From the NCBI GenBank assembly GCA_963847345.1, contig CAWJZU010000035.1, positions 62,001 through 126,000 on the forward strand: a DNA stretch of 64,000 nt, written 5' to 3'. Made by a program: the position numbers and the translations under genes. Of this stretch, positions 54,326-62,343 are shown in pieces. A model generated the notes under the pieces. It was not told the DNA's origin and ran no database searches. It saw only the letters and a program-made list of their open reading frames with translations. Origin of the DNA: DATARH01 sp963847345. Lineage in GTDB: Bacteria; Pseudomonadota; Alphaproteobacteria; ATCC43930; CGMCC-115725. Position 1 is the first letter of the stretch; each line of letters opens with the position of its first letter.

Positions 54326-55432
54326 TTACGCCGCCCGATCGGCGATCTGCGATACGGTTCGGGCTCGCCGGTCATCCATCCATTCGATAAGCAGCACATA
54401 ACCAACGGCCAGAACCACAGGCCCCACGAACAGGCCGAGCAGACCGTCGGTAATCATGCCGCCGATGACGCCAATAAGAATGACCGGCATCGGCACTTCC
54501 ATTCCGCGGCCGAGCATCAATGGCTTCAGAATATTGTCGCTGAGCCCCGCAATAACTGTCCACACCGTGAAGATGATAGCCGGCTGCGTTGCTTGCGTCA
54601 TAAGGACATACACAATGATCGGCAGCGTTACCAGCACCGCTGGCACCTGTACGATGCACAGTAAAAGAAGCAGGACGGTCCAAAACCCAGCTGCCGGAAG
54701 ACCGATGGCGAAAAAGCCGACTGCGAGAAGCAGCGACTGGATCACGGCCACGCCGACAACCCCTATCGCCACCCCACGGATCGTAGCGGCCGTCAGCGTG
54801 GCAAGATGGGCCCCGCGCGCCTCGCTGCCGACAAAAAGCCCCAGCAGACGCCGCGCGAAATCGGCGGCACCCTTGCCGTAGGCGACGAGCACGGCGGCAA
54901 TTGCGAAAGATAGAACGAACAATAGTTGGGTGGCGGCCAAACCACCGGCAGAGGACACGAGCCGCGTCGCCGGTTCACGCAACGTCCCGCCGTATTCGGC
55001 AGCCACCGCCGGCATATCGGCGGCGGCGCGCGCCCACTCCGCCGTCAGTTTCTGACCCACCAGCGGGATGTCGGCAAGCCATGGCGGCGGCGGCGGGATG
55101 GTCAGGCTTTGATTGAGGAAGCCCGAGATCAGCGAGTACACGGAAGACGCAAGCGACGTCACAACCGTGACCATCGCCACCAACATCACCGTGACGCCGA
55201 CCAGTCCGATCAGCAGCGCCGACCAGCGATTACCGAGGTGGACGGCGAGACGGCGATGCAGCGGATACAGCATCACCGCCAGAATTCCAGACCAGAGCAG
55301 GAGGCTGATAAACGGCACTATGATCCGGCTGCAGGCGAAGACCAGCAGGGCTATCAGTCCGAGTTGAAGCGCAATATCCACGACGGCCGAGCGGGACGGC
55401 GGGTGATCGGAGTTTGGCGTTTTCGGGTCCAT
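54326..55432 (-). CDS. AI-2E family transporter (PerM/YdiK type)
   Basis: This 368-residue membrane protein of the AI-2 exporter/UPF0118 superfamily has about eight helices. Typical features are LFACSRIIVPFISLLLWSGILAVMLYPLHRRL near the N-terminus and the C-terminal signature DNILKPLMLGRGMEVPMPVILIGVIGG. The start at MDPKTPNSDH follows GGGGCAG and AGGAGAGGC upstream; 22 further codons are open. It is the first gene of the probable operon AI-2E-hlyD-DUF2955 and lies 110 bases downstream of a perfect FNR/FixK box. The family name does not prove that autoinducer-2 is the substrate. Confidence 0.9.
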   Translation of the reverse strand: MDPKTPNSDHPPSRSAVVDIALQLGLIALLVFACSRIIVPFISLLLWSGILAVMLYPLHRRLAVHLGNRWSALLIGLVGVTVMLVAMVTVVTSLASSVYSLISGFLNQSLTIPPPPPWLADIPLVGQKLTAEWARAAADMPAVAAEYGGTLREPATRLVSSAGGLAATQLLFVLSFAIAAVLVAYGKGAADFARRLLGLFVGSEARGAHLATLTAATIRGVAIGVVGVAVIQSLLLAVGFFAIGLPAAGFWTVLLLLLCIVQVPAVLVTLPIIVYVLMTQATQPAIIFTVWTVIAGLSDNILKPLMLGRGMEVPMPVILIGVIGGMITDGLLGLFVGPVVLAVGYVLLIEWMDDRRARTVSQIADRAA

Positions 55433-55541
55433 GATTTCTGCCCCTTGCCTCTCCTGAAATACGGACACCAGAATGAGCGCAGCTCGGCGGCTTAACAAGC
55501 GTTAATCGGAGGCGAGGTTAGGCTCTGCCGCCTCTCATAGC

Positions 55542-55555
55542 TTGATCTAAATCAA
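55542..55555. promoter_or_regulatory. Perfect FNR/FixK-type box TTGATCTAAATCAA
   Basis: TTGAT-N4-ATCAA (55542-55546 and 55551-55555) matches the consensus of FNR/FixK/Anr activators exactly. It is 110 bases upstream of the AI-2E gene start, in position to activate the export operon on the minus strand under low oxygen. The gene on its other side ends toward it, so only the minus-strand operon can be the target. Confidence 0.75.
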
Positions 55556-55629
55556 GGCGCGTACACATCGGTGTACCGCCTCTACTCTAAGCGGAGGGCC
55601 ATCGAGGAAGCCGCCATAGGGGACAAGCC

Positions 55630-56574
55630 TCAGTCCGTCGCGAGCGGTATGACCTGCGCCGCGAACCGTTGCAGGCGCTCGATGCTTTCCGCGATGGATT
55701 GGCCGCGGAAATCGAAGATTAATTCGTGCACGCCAATTTTCGCGAAAGTCCGGATGTCGCCGGCCATATCGTCCGGCGTGCCAGAAAACGGCCGACGCGA
55801 CCCGTCCGGCGACGTTATGCCGGTGTCGTAGAGCGGCGCCTTGTAGGAGATCGTCAGGGCCGAGAAATCGCGCCCCTCGGCCTCGGTCAACCGCTTCAGT
55901 GTATCGAGGTGCGCGCGCAACTCGTGCGGCGGCAGCGGCGAGGCGGCGATCGCGCCGACCGGGTGCCAGCCGTCGCCGTGTCTCGCGGTCCGTCGCAGAG
56001 CGGCGCGCGAATGGCCGCCGACCCAGATCGGCGGATGCGGCTTTTGGATCGGAAACGGTTCGCAGCGGATATCGGCGTAGCGGTAGAAGCGGCCGGCGAA
56101 GCTGGCGGGGGACTGCGACCAGAGCTGCTTGAAGATCGCGATCCATTCGTCGGTGACCGCGCCGCGCGCTTCGAAGGCCGGGCTGTGCAGCGCCTCGAAT
56201 TCCTCACGGAGCCAGCCGGCGCCGACCCCCAAAGTGAGCCGGCCGTCGGACAGGACATCGAGCGAGGCCGCCATCTTCGCGGTCAGCACCGGATTGCGGT
56301 AGGGCAGCACCAGCACCGAGGTGACGAGCCGCAGCCGCTCGGTGGCGCCGGCCACGACGCCGAGGATCGAGAACGTCTCCAGCGCATCGCCTTCGCTCGG
56401 GTGCTTGCCGTCGAGCGTGTACGGATAGGTCGAGCGGCTTTCGACTGGGAGCACGATGTGGTCCGCGACCATCGCCGAGTGCAGGCCGAGTCGCTCGCCT
56501 TCGCGCGCCAGGGCGAGAATGCCGTCGCGTGTCGCGGTCGGGCCGCGGGTCGGGAGGTAGAAGCCGTAGCGCAT
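55630..56574 (-). CDS. LLM-class flavin-dependent oxidoreductase, copy 1
   Basis: This luciferase-like TIM-barrel enzyme uses F420 or FMN (314 residues). MRYGFYLPTRGPTATRDGILALAREGERLGL, MVADHIVLPVES, SLDVLSDGRLTLGVGAGWLREEFEAL and PPIWVGGHSRAALRRTARHGDGW are characteristic. Substrate unknown. A second LLM protein occurs at 61.5 kb, of a different subgroup. The flavin reductase at 57.5 kb could supply reduced flavin if the enzyme is FMN-dependent (inference). Confidence 0.9.
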   Translation of the reverse strand: MRYGFYLPTRGPTATRDGILALAREGERLGLHSAMVADHIVLPVESRSTYPYTLDGKHPSEGDALETFSILGVVAGATERLRLVTSVLVLPYRNPVLTAKMAASLDVLSDGRLTLGVGAGWLREEFEALHSPAFEARGAVTDEWIAIFKQLWSQSPASFAGRFYRYADIRCEPFPIQKPHPPIWVGGHSRAALRRTARHGDGWHPVGAIAASPLPPHELRAHLDTLKRLTEAEGRDFSALTISYKAPLYDTGITSPDGSRRPFSGTPDDMAGDIRTFAKIGVHELIFDFRGQSIAESIERLQRFAAQVIPLATD

Positions 56575-56879
56575 TCGGATGGGTCCTTATACGGCCAAGT
56601 CCAGCCAACATTACCCGACCGGAAAAAACGGCGCTCCCAAAAGCCGCCGTTCTGCGGCATGACTCGCGCTAGCGGCACTGTCTCGCCAAATGCGAACAAC
56701 CGAATTGTTCGGCTACTCGGGACGAGGTTCGGGTGGCTCCGCGGGACGTTGGCAGATTGGAGAAAGTTAAATAGCGTGTTCACGCTTCGAAAACTTCGCG
56801 GATCTCTACTAAGGCACTTCGCGGATATAGAAAGATCTGTCGCGGACGATCCGGACAAGTTCCTTGGCGATATCAAGGG
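56575..56879. other. Intergenic stretch upstream of the LLM gene
   Basis: In these 305 bases, short frames on both strands do not resemble known proteins. It should contain the LLM promoter on the minus strand; no box was assigned. Confidence 0.35.
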
Positions 56880-57205
56880 TCAGCGGGCGATCCATGCAAG
56901 ATGTCGCTCCAGTTCGGCGCACAGATGATCCGCTTCCCGGAGAAAACCGGGAACGCCCTCCCCGCCGACGCGGTTGCCGAGTCATAAGCGTGAATGGTGT
57001 GCTCGTGTGCATTTCGCGAAACCGTCGCCACACCGGCCAGCCGCCCCTGTGCGCTGCCGTCGCAGATCAGGTCGGCGAACGGCAGATGGTCGATTTCTTC
57101 GGGAGAGGCGGCGTTCTCGCGCAAATAGCGGCGCAACGTGTCTTGTGCGCCAATTTCGCAGGTGAACTCGAACCGCTGGATCAGCTCGTCGCGCGATTGG
57201 TTCAT
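56880..57205 (-). CDS. Hypothetical protein (probable frameshift near the end)
   Basis: This protein of about 109 residues begins MNQSRDELIQRFEFTCEIGAQ and includes YLRENAASPEEIDHLPFADLICDGS and VATVSRNAHEHTIHAYD. The straight frame continues past FPVFSGKRI into an unlikely sequence. Supplying one base at CCGGTTTT (about 56943) gives FPGFLREADHLCAELERHLAWIAR and a stop at 56880-56882. That ends in a plausible amphipathic helix. No family recognised. The start is uncertain; similar-looking sequence is not seen upstream. Confidence 0.45.
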
Positions 57206-57505
57206 CGAGCGGTTCGTGGTCGCGACGGGCAGGTCCCTCGCTCAGCCGCACCACGGCATTGCGGAGCGAGGTTGCGTCGAGCGCAATGCTACTCCCTTGT
57301 AGCGTCGAGGACGGGACCCGCGATTTCCATGGAGGAGCCCCTCGGATGGATACGGGTCCACTAAGGTCCGTGTCCGCTGTAGGATCCGTGTCCGCTGTAG
57401 GACAGGGCGCCGGGTGGAGTCAGGGCTCCCCCGGCTGCCCCTGGCAGATAAGCGCGGCCGCATGCATCGGCCAGCATTCCAGCTTGGCGCACCCCGCTGA
57501 TATCT
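57206..57505. other. Intergenic region with a short tandem repeat
   Basis: These 300 bases lie between a hypothetical gene and the 3' end of the flavin reductase gene. Apart from a two-unit tandem repeat near 57364-57398 nothing is recognised. Confidence 0.4.
57364..57398. repeat. Two-copy tandem repeat of 17-18 bases
   Basis: AGGTCCGTGTCCGCTGT (57364-57380) is followed directly by AGGATCCGTGTCCGCTGT (57381-57398), identical except for one inserted A. A third partial copy (AGGACA) may follow. Too short for a CRISPR array. Confidence 0.7.
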
Positions 57506-58009
57506 TCAGCCGCCATAGAAGACGTTGTCGCCGAGATCTTTCATTTCGAGGATCGCGACGTCCGGGCGGCCCTCGATCGGCTTCGGCAGGTGCGCTTCGG
57601 TAACCTCGCCGACGACGATGTGGTGATCGCCCTGCTCGACGATGCTGGTGACCTTGCATTCGACGGCGGCCAGTGCGGCGTCGAGGATCAGCGCGCCGTT
57701 GCCGGCCTTGTGGATCGCCTGGCCCGACAATTTGCCGTCCGCCAGCTGGGCCGGTTTGAAGAACGTGAACGCCATCCCCTTGTGCTCCTTGCCGAGCATA
57801 TTGAGGACAAAGCTCTTCGTGTTTTTTACGATCGAATAGGCGCCGCTGTCGGTTTTGACGCCGACGACAACAAGCGGAGGATTGAACGCCGTCTGCGTCA
57901 CCCAGTTGACCGTGGCCGCCGCGACGTTGCCCTGTCCATCGTCGGCGGTCAGCACGTAAATCCCATAAGGGATCATGCGCAGCGCGGTCTTCTTGGCGTC
58001 CTGGTTCAT
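57506..58009 (-). CDS. Flavin reductase-like (DIM6/NTAB family) protein
   Basis: This split-barrel FMN-binding protein has 167 residues. ALRMIPYGIYVLTADDGQGNVAAATVNWVTQTAFNPPLVVVGVK is the typical flavin reductase N-terminal block, followed by FVLNMLGKEHKG. Such enzymes supply reduced FMN to monooxygenases. The start at MNQDAKKTALRM is chosen because the preceding 88 open codons are not conserved and an AGGACAGGC lies just upstream. LLM-type flavoenzymes lie on both sides, possible partners. Confidence 0.9.
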   Translation of the reverse strand: MNQDAKKTALRMIPYGIYVLTADDGQGNVAAATVNWVTQTAFNPPLVVVGVKTDSGAYSIVKNTKSFVLNMLGKEHKGMAFTFFKPAQLADGKLSGQAIHKAGNGALILDAALAAVECKVTSIVEQGDHHIVVGEVTEAHLPKPIEGRPDVAILEMKDLGDNVFYGG

Positions 58010-58153
58010 CGCCTGTCCTCCGTATCGGTTCGCCGTGGCACTACATCGCGTCCGCGAAAAACTGGCAAGAGGCCGCGCGGCGTGCCAGTGTTCGAGGTCC
58101 CACGAGCGGGCGCCGCGCGGCGCTCTCGGCCCAGAACCGTAACAGGAGGGGCG

Positions 58154-58906
58154 ATGGATCTGAACACATTGCGCGAGACGGCGATCGAGGCGACGGCGCG
58201 GGCGCTTGACGACAGGCTCGGCTATGTCCCGAGCGATGATAGCGACGAGTGGGAGGAGGAGTATCGCCGCCAATTCGCGGCTCTAAGGCAGCGGCATGGC
58301 GGCGATCTTAGTCCTGTCGCACCGCGCCCGGTGCCCCCACCCGGCGCCGCTCGGCATCCCGAACGCAACTGGCCCGAGCTGACCGGCACGCCTGAGCAGA
58401 AGCGCTGGGCGGCGACAATCCGCGACGAGCGAATGCAGCAGATCGCGAGCGAGCCGTTCCGCGCCTTTCTCGGGCGGACCTGGACCCGCGCCAAACAATG
58501 GATCGATACAAGCGACGTGCCAGCTCCGGTGCTCGTGCAGCGGCTGCGTCCGCAATTCGAGGAACACCGCCGACGGGCGGGTGAGGCCGCCAGGATGCGT
58601 GCCGCCGAGGCAGACAAAAAGGCGGCCGAAGTGGCGGCCTACCAGCAGCGTCTGAAGGAGGCCGGCATCAGCCCCGAGGGGCTCGTCGAACTGATCGACG
58701 CCAGCGAACGCTTCGACCCGGCGCCGATCACCGCCAAATTGGCCGAAATCGCCGCGGAAGGGCGCCAGTTGCGGATATACGAGACGAGCGATCCCAATCT
58801 CCTGCTGGTCAAGGAAAAGCGCGGCCCGCTGGCGCTCGACGATTATGCGATCGAGCGGGACGAAGGATTGGCGGCCGACCTTAAGCTGTTCGCACAGGCG
58901 CCGTGA
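58154..58906 (+). CDS. Hypothetical charged protein
   Basis: This 250-residue soluble protein begins MDLNTLRETAIEATARALDDRLGYVPSDDSDEWEEEYRRQF. A Pro-rich linker (SPVAPRPVPPPG) and a helical region follow. Near residues 140-175 there is an Ala/Glu/Lys-rich likely coiled coil (AARMRAAEADKKAAEVAAYQ); a C-terminal domain ends LALDDYAIERDE. AGGAGGG precedes the start, giving good translational support. No family recognised. It lies between the divergent flavin reductase and a CoxL-like gene. Confidence 0.78.
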   Translation: MDLNTLRETAIEATARALDDRLGYVPSDDSDEWEEEYRRQFAALRQRHGGDLSPVAPRPVPPPGAARHPERNWPELTGTPEQKRWAATIRDERMQQIASEPFRAFLGRTWTRAKQWIDTSDVPAPVLVQRLRPQFEEHRRRAGEAARMRAAEADKKAAEVAAYQQRLKEAGISPEGLVELIDASERFDPAPITAKLAEIAAEGRQLRIYETSDPNLLLVKEKRGPLALDDYAIERDEGLAADLKLFAQAP

Positions 58907-59057
58907 TGCAGGTCGGCCTGCCTGCCGGCTGGTGCGCTCGGGTGCCGCGCCGCGGCTTTCTCTGCGGACATATGAACTAACCGCGGGGCGGAAGGGTATA
59001 GATTGTCGACCCATTCCGCTAAACGTGGAGCCGGCAAGAATACTTCGGGGGTGCGGG

Positions 59058-61394
59058 ATGGGCGAATTCGCGTTGGGGCAGCCGGTGCCGCGCTTCGAGG
59101 ATCCGCGGCTGCTGCGCGGCGGCGGGCGCTATGTCGACGACATGGTGCTGCCGCGCATGGCGTTTGCATATGTACTGCGCTCCCCCCACGCGCATGCTCG
59201 CATCCGGAGGATCGACACGGCGCGGGCCAAAGCCGCGCCCGGCATACTGGCTGTGCTGACCGGCGCTGATTGGCGCGAATCGGACTGGGGGGATCTGCCG
59301 ACGCCAAGCGGGCTGCGGCGGCGGGGTGGAGCGCCGGCCTATCGCCATAGTTTCCCGGCGCTGGCCCAGGATCGGGTGCGCTGGGTCGGCGACTATGTCG
59401 CCTTTGTCGTTGCCGAGAGCCGCGAACAGGCCGCCGACGCGGCCGAGCTGATCGATGTCGAGTTTGAGCCGCTGGCTTCGGTCGTTGCCAGCGAGGCGGC
59501 GCTCGCCGCGGACGCCCCGCGCGTCTGGGAGGACGCGCCGGACAATATCTGCTTCGTGCACGAGGTCGGCGACCGGGCGGCCGGTCGAGGCTGCCTTCGC
59601 GCGCGCCGATCGCATCGTCAGGCGCCGCTTTGTCATCAACCGGGTGACGGCCGCGGCGATGGAGCCACGCGGCGCGATCGGCGACTACAACCAGGCCGAT
59701 GGGCGCTACACGATCTACACGACGCTGCAGCGCACTCATGCTTACCGCGCCGATCTGGCGCAGATCATCAACGTTCCGGAGAGCCGCATCAGGGTCGTGG
59801 CGGGCGACATCGGCGGCAGCTTCGGGATGAAATCGGCGATTTACAACGAGGTCGCGCTGGTCCTGCTGGCCTCCAAGCTTCTCGGCCGCCCGGTCAAGTG
59901 GACCAGCACCCGCTCCGAGGCGTTCCTGTCCGACGCGCAGGCGCGCGACCACGTCACCGAGGCCGAACTGGCGCTCGACCGCGACGGCAATTTCCTCGCC
60001 TTCCGCACCCGCACCATCGCCGCGACCGGCGCCTATGCGCAGCAGAACTCGAACGTGTTCGTGATGAATCTCGGGACCCTCGCCGGGGTGTACCGAACGC
60101 CGGCGATGCATGCCGAGGTCACGGCCGTGTACACGAATACCAACCCGGTGCGGCCCTATCGCGGCAACGGGCGGCCCGAATTCGCCTACGTCATCGAGCG
60201 CATGGTGGACGAGGCGGCGGCCGAGACTCGGCATCGATCCCAGCCGAGCTGCGCCGGCGCAATACGATCCCGCCCGAGGCGATGCCGTTCAAGACCGGGC
60301 TGATCTTCACCTACGATTGCGGTGAGTTCGAGAAGAACATGAATGTGGCGCTTGAACTCGCTGATTTCGCTGGGTTCGAGGCACGCCGCGCGGAGGCTCG
60401 CGCCCGCGGGCGGCTGCGCGGGCTCGGCTTTTCGAACACGATCGAGCGCGCCGCGGCGGGCGGCTTCGAGGCGGCCGAGATCCGCTTCGACCGCGGCGGC
60501 ACCGCGACCTTGGTGTGCGGCTCCATCACGCAGGGAATGGGGCACGAGACCGTGTTCAAGCAGCTGGTGTGCGACCGGCTCGGCATTCATCCGGATCAGG
60601 TGACCTACATCCAGGGCGACACCGATAAGGTCGCGCTCGGCGAGGGTAGCGGCGGCTCGCGCTCGGCGACCCTGGGCGGCTCGGCGGTGCTGATGGCGAC
60701 CGACCGGATCATCGAGAAGGCAAAGGCGATTGCCGCGCATCTGCTCGAAGCCGCCGAGGCCGACATCGATTTCGCCGACGGCGTATTCTCGATCGCCGGC
60801 ACCGACCGCACGGTGCCGTTGCGCCGGATCGCGGCCGAGGCGTGGGACCCGAAAAACCTGCCCGAGGGCATGGAGCCGGGTCTTGTCGCGAGCGCCGCCT
60901 ACGCCGCCGGGGAGCAGAATTTTCCGAACGGCGTGCATGTCTGCGAACTCGAAATCGACCCCGAGACCGGCGAGGTCGAGATCCTTCGCTACAGCGTGGT
61001 CGACGATGTCGGCACGGTGATGAATCCGCTGCTGCTCGAAGGCCAGATCCGCGGCGGCATCGCGCAGGGGATCGGGCAACTGCTGCTCGAGGACATCCAT
61101 TTCGATCCCGGCACCGGGCAGCTCGTGACCGGTTCGTTCATGGATTACGCGATGCCGCGCGCCGCCGACATCCCGATGATGCATTGCGAGACCAACCCGG
61201 TGCCGACCAAAACCAACCCGCTCGGCGTCAAGGGGGCGGGCGAGGCCGGCGCGGTCGGGGCGATGCCGGCGGTCGGCAACGCGCTGATCGATGCGCTGAA
61301 ACCGTTCGGCATCCGCGATCTGCCGATGCCGGCCACCCCCGAGCGGATCTGGCGCGCGATCCGCGACGCGGCGAACCGGCCGGCGGTCGATTAG
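59058..61394 (+). CDS. Orphan CoxL-like molybdenum hydroxylase large subunit (three frameshifts)
   Basis: This xanthine-oxidase-family molybdopterin subunit has about 778 residues. The start is MGEFALGQPVPRFEDPRLLRGGG. Frame breaks: an extra G at 59579-59580 (GDRAPVEAAFARADR restored), an extra base at about 60226 and another at about 60238-60242 (AAAELGIDPAELRRRN restored). Together these return to the starting frame, so one long frame runs through with about 215 residues of nonsense in the middle. True blocks are DIGGSFGMKSAIYNE, PYRGNGRPE in place of AYRGAGR, GSITQGMGHET and NPLGVKGAGEAGAVG. No coxS or coxM neighbours, so partner subunits must come from elsewhere. Confidence 0.85.
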   Translation: MGEFALGQPVPRFEDPRLLRGGGRYVDDMVLPRMAFAYVLRSPHAHARIRRIDTARAKAAPGILAVLTGADWRESDWGDLPTPSGLRRRGGAPAYRHSFPALAQDRVRWVGDYVAFVVAESREQAADAAELIDVEFEPLASVVASEAALAADAPRVWEDAPDNICFVHEVGDRAAGRGCLRARRSHRQAPLCHQPGDGRGDGATRRDRRLQPGRWALHDLHDAAAHSCLPRRSGADHQRSGEPHQGRGGRHRRQLRDEIGDLQRGRAGPAGLQASRPPGQVDQHPLRGVPVRRAGARPRHRGRTGARPRRQFPRLPHPHHRRDRRLCAAELERVRDESRDPRRGVPNAGDACRGHGRVHEYQPGAALSRQRAARIRLRHRAHGGRGGGRDSASIPAELRRRNTIPPEAMPFKTGLIFTYDCGEFEKNMNVALELADFAGFEARRAEARARGRLRGLGFSNTIERAAAGGFEAAEIRFDRGGTATLVCGSITQGMGHETVFKQLVCDRLGIHPDQVTYIQGDTDKVALGEGSGGSRSATLGGSAVLMATDRIIEKAKAIAAHLLEAAEADIDFADGVFSIAGTDRTVPLRRIAAEAWDPKNLPEGMEPGLVASAAYAAGEQNFPNGVHVCELEIDPETGEVEILRYSVVDDVGTVMNPLLLEGQIRGGIAQGIGQLLLEDIHFDPGTGQLVTGSFMDYAMPRAADIPMMHCETNPVPTKTNPLGVKGAGEAGAVGAMPAVGNALIDALKPFGIRDLPMPATPERIWRAIRDAANRPAVD

Positions 61395-61460
61395 CGAATT
61401 TTCCTTCCCGCGCTGTGCATGCGGCGGCATGCTGGTCAACGCAACACGGGAGGGCGGGGG

Positions 61461-62282
61461 ATGCAGATCGGAGTTCACTTGCCGCATGCCGGCAGCCAAG
61501 CCACACCCGACCTTATCCGGCGGCATGCGCGGCGCGCCGAGGATATCGGGCTCAGCGACGTCTGGGTCAGCGAACATATCATCGTGCCGCGCGCGCAGTT
61601 CCCGCGTTCGCCGCTGTTCTACGACCCGATCCTGACGCTGACCTGGGTCGCCGCGGTCACCGAACGGGTGCGGCTCGGCACCAGCGTCATCGTGCTGCCG
61701 ATGCGCCACCCGCTGCCGCTCGCCAAGGAACTTTCGACGCTGCAGAACCTGTCGGGCGGGCGGTTGATCCTCGGGGTCGGGGTCGGCTGGCTCGAACCCG
61801 AGTTCAGCGCGCTGGGGGTGCCGTTTAACGAGCGCGGCCGGCGCATGGACGAGGGCATCGCGATGATGCGCGCGGTGTGGTCGCAGGACCCGGTCACGTT
61901 CGAGGCCAAATACATCCCGGCCGAAATCCGCGACATGACGATGCTGCCGCAGCCAGCGACGCCGATCCCGATGTGGCACGGCAGCCGGTCCGAGGCGGCG
62001 CATCGCCGTACCGTACGACTTGGCGACGGCTGGCATGGCAGCCAGGTCACGCCGGAGCAGGCCAGACCAGTCGTCGAGCGCCTGCGCCGCGACCGCCCCG
62101 AACCCGAATTCACGATCTCGGTGCGCTCGCACTGGGACGGCAGGGATGTCGGGATGATGAAGGAGCGCGTCGCCGCCTATGCCGATGCCGGCGTGCAGCA
62201 CATCATGGTCCATCCGCAGGACCGCGAGGTCGACGATTGGGACACGGTGATCGACGGCGTCGGAAAGGTCGCGGCCGGGTAG
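61461..62282 (+). CDS. LLM-class flavin-dependent oxidoreductase, copy 2
   Basis: This luciferase-like TIM-barrel oxidoreductase has 273 residues, with F420 or FMN dependence by family. MQIGVHLPHAG, DVWVSEHIIVPR, ELSTLQNLSGGRLILGVGVGWLEPEFSALGV and PIPMWHGSRSEAAHRRTVRLGDGWHG are characteristic. GGGAGGGCGGGGG precedes the start, which is why the upstream 14 open codons were dropped. It is 66 bases after the orphan coxL gene and in the same direction, so they may be co-transcribed. Substrate unknown. Confidence 0.9.
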   Translation: MQIGVHLPHAGSQATPDLIRRHARRAEDIGLSDVWVSEHIIVPRAQFPRSPLFYDPILTLTWVAAVTERVRLGTSVIVLPMRHPLPLAKELSTLQNLSGGRLILGVGVGWLEPEFSALGVPFNERGRRMDEGIAMMRAVWSQDPVTFEAKYIPAEIRDMTMLPQPATPIPMWHGSRSEAAHRRTVRLGDGWHGSQVTPEQARPVVERLRRDRPEPEFTISVRSHWDGRDVGMMKERVAAYADAGVQHIMVHPQDREVDDWDTVIDGVGKVAAG

Positions 62283-62292
62283 CGCCTTCGCC

Positions 62293-62328
62293 GAGATTGC
62301 TTCCTCGCAAACGCGTCTCGCAATGACG
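62293..62328. repeat. Short GAGATTGCTTC...CGCAATGACG repeat
   Basis: This matches, from memory, a widespread intergenic element whose fuller form is GAGATTGCTTCGTCGCTTC...CTCGCAATGACG; here it looks shortened. It lies between the LLM and uvrD 3' ends. Confidence 0.45.
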
Positions 62329-62343
62329 ACCCTTTCCTTCAGG

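Noticed and set aside
57364..57398. CRISPR-like repeat
   Set aside because: Only two adjacent units with no spacers and no cas genes in the window.
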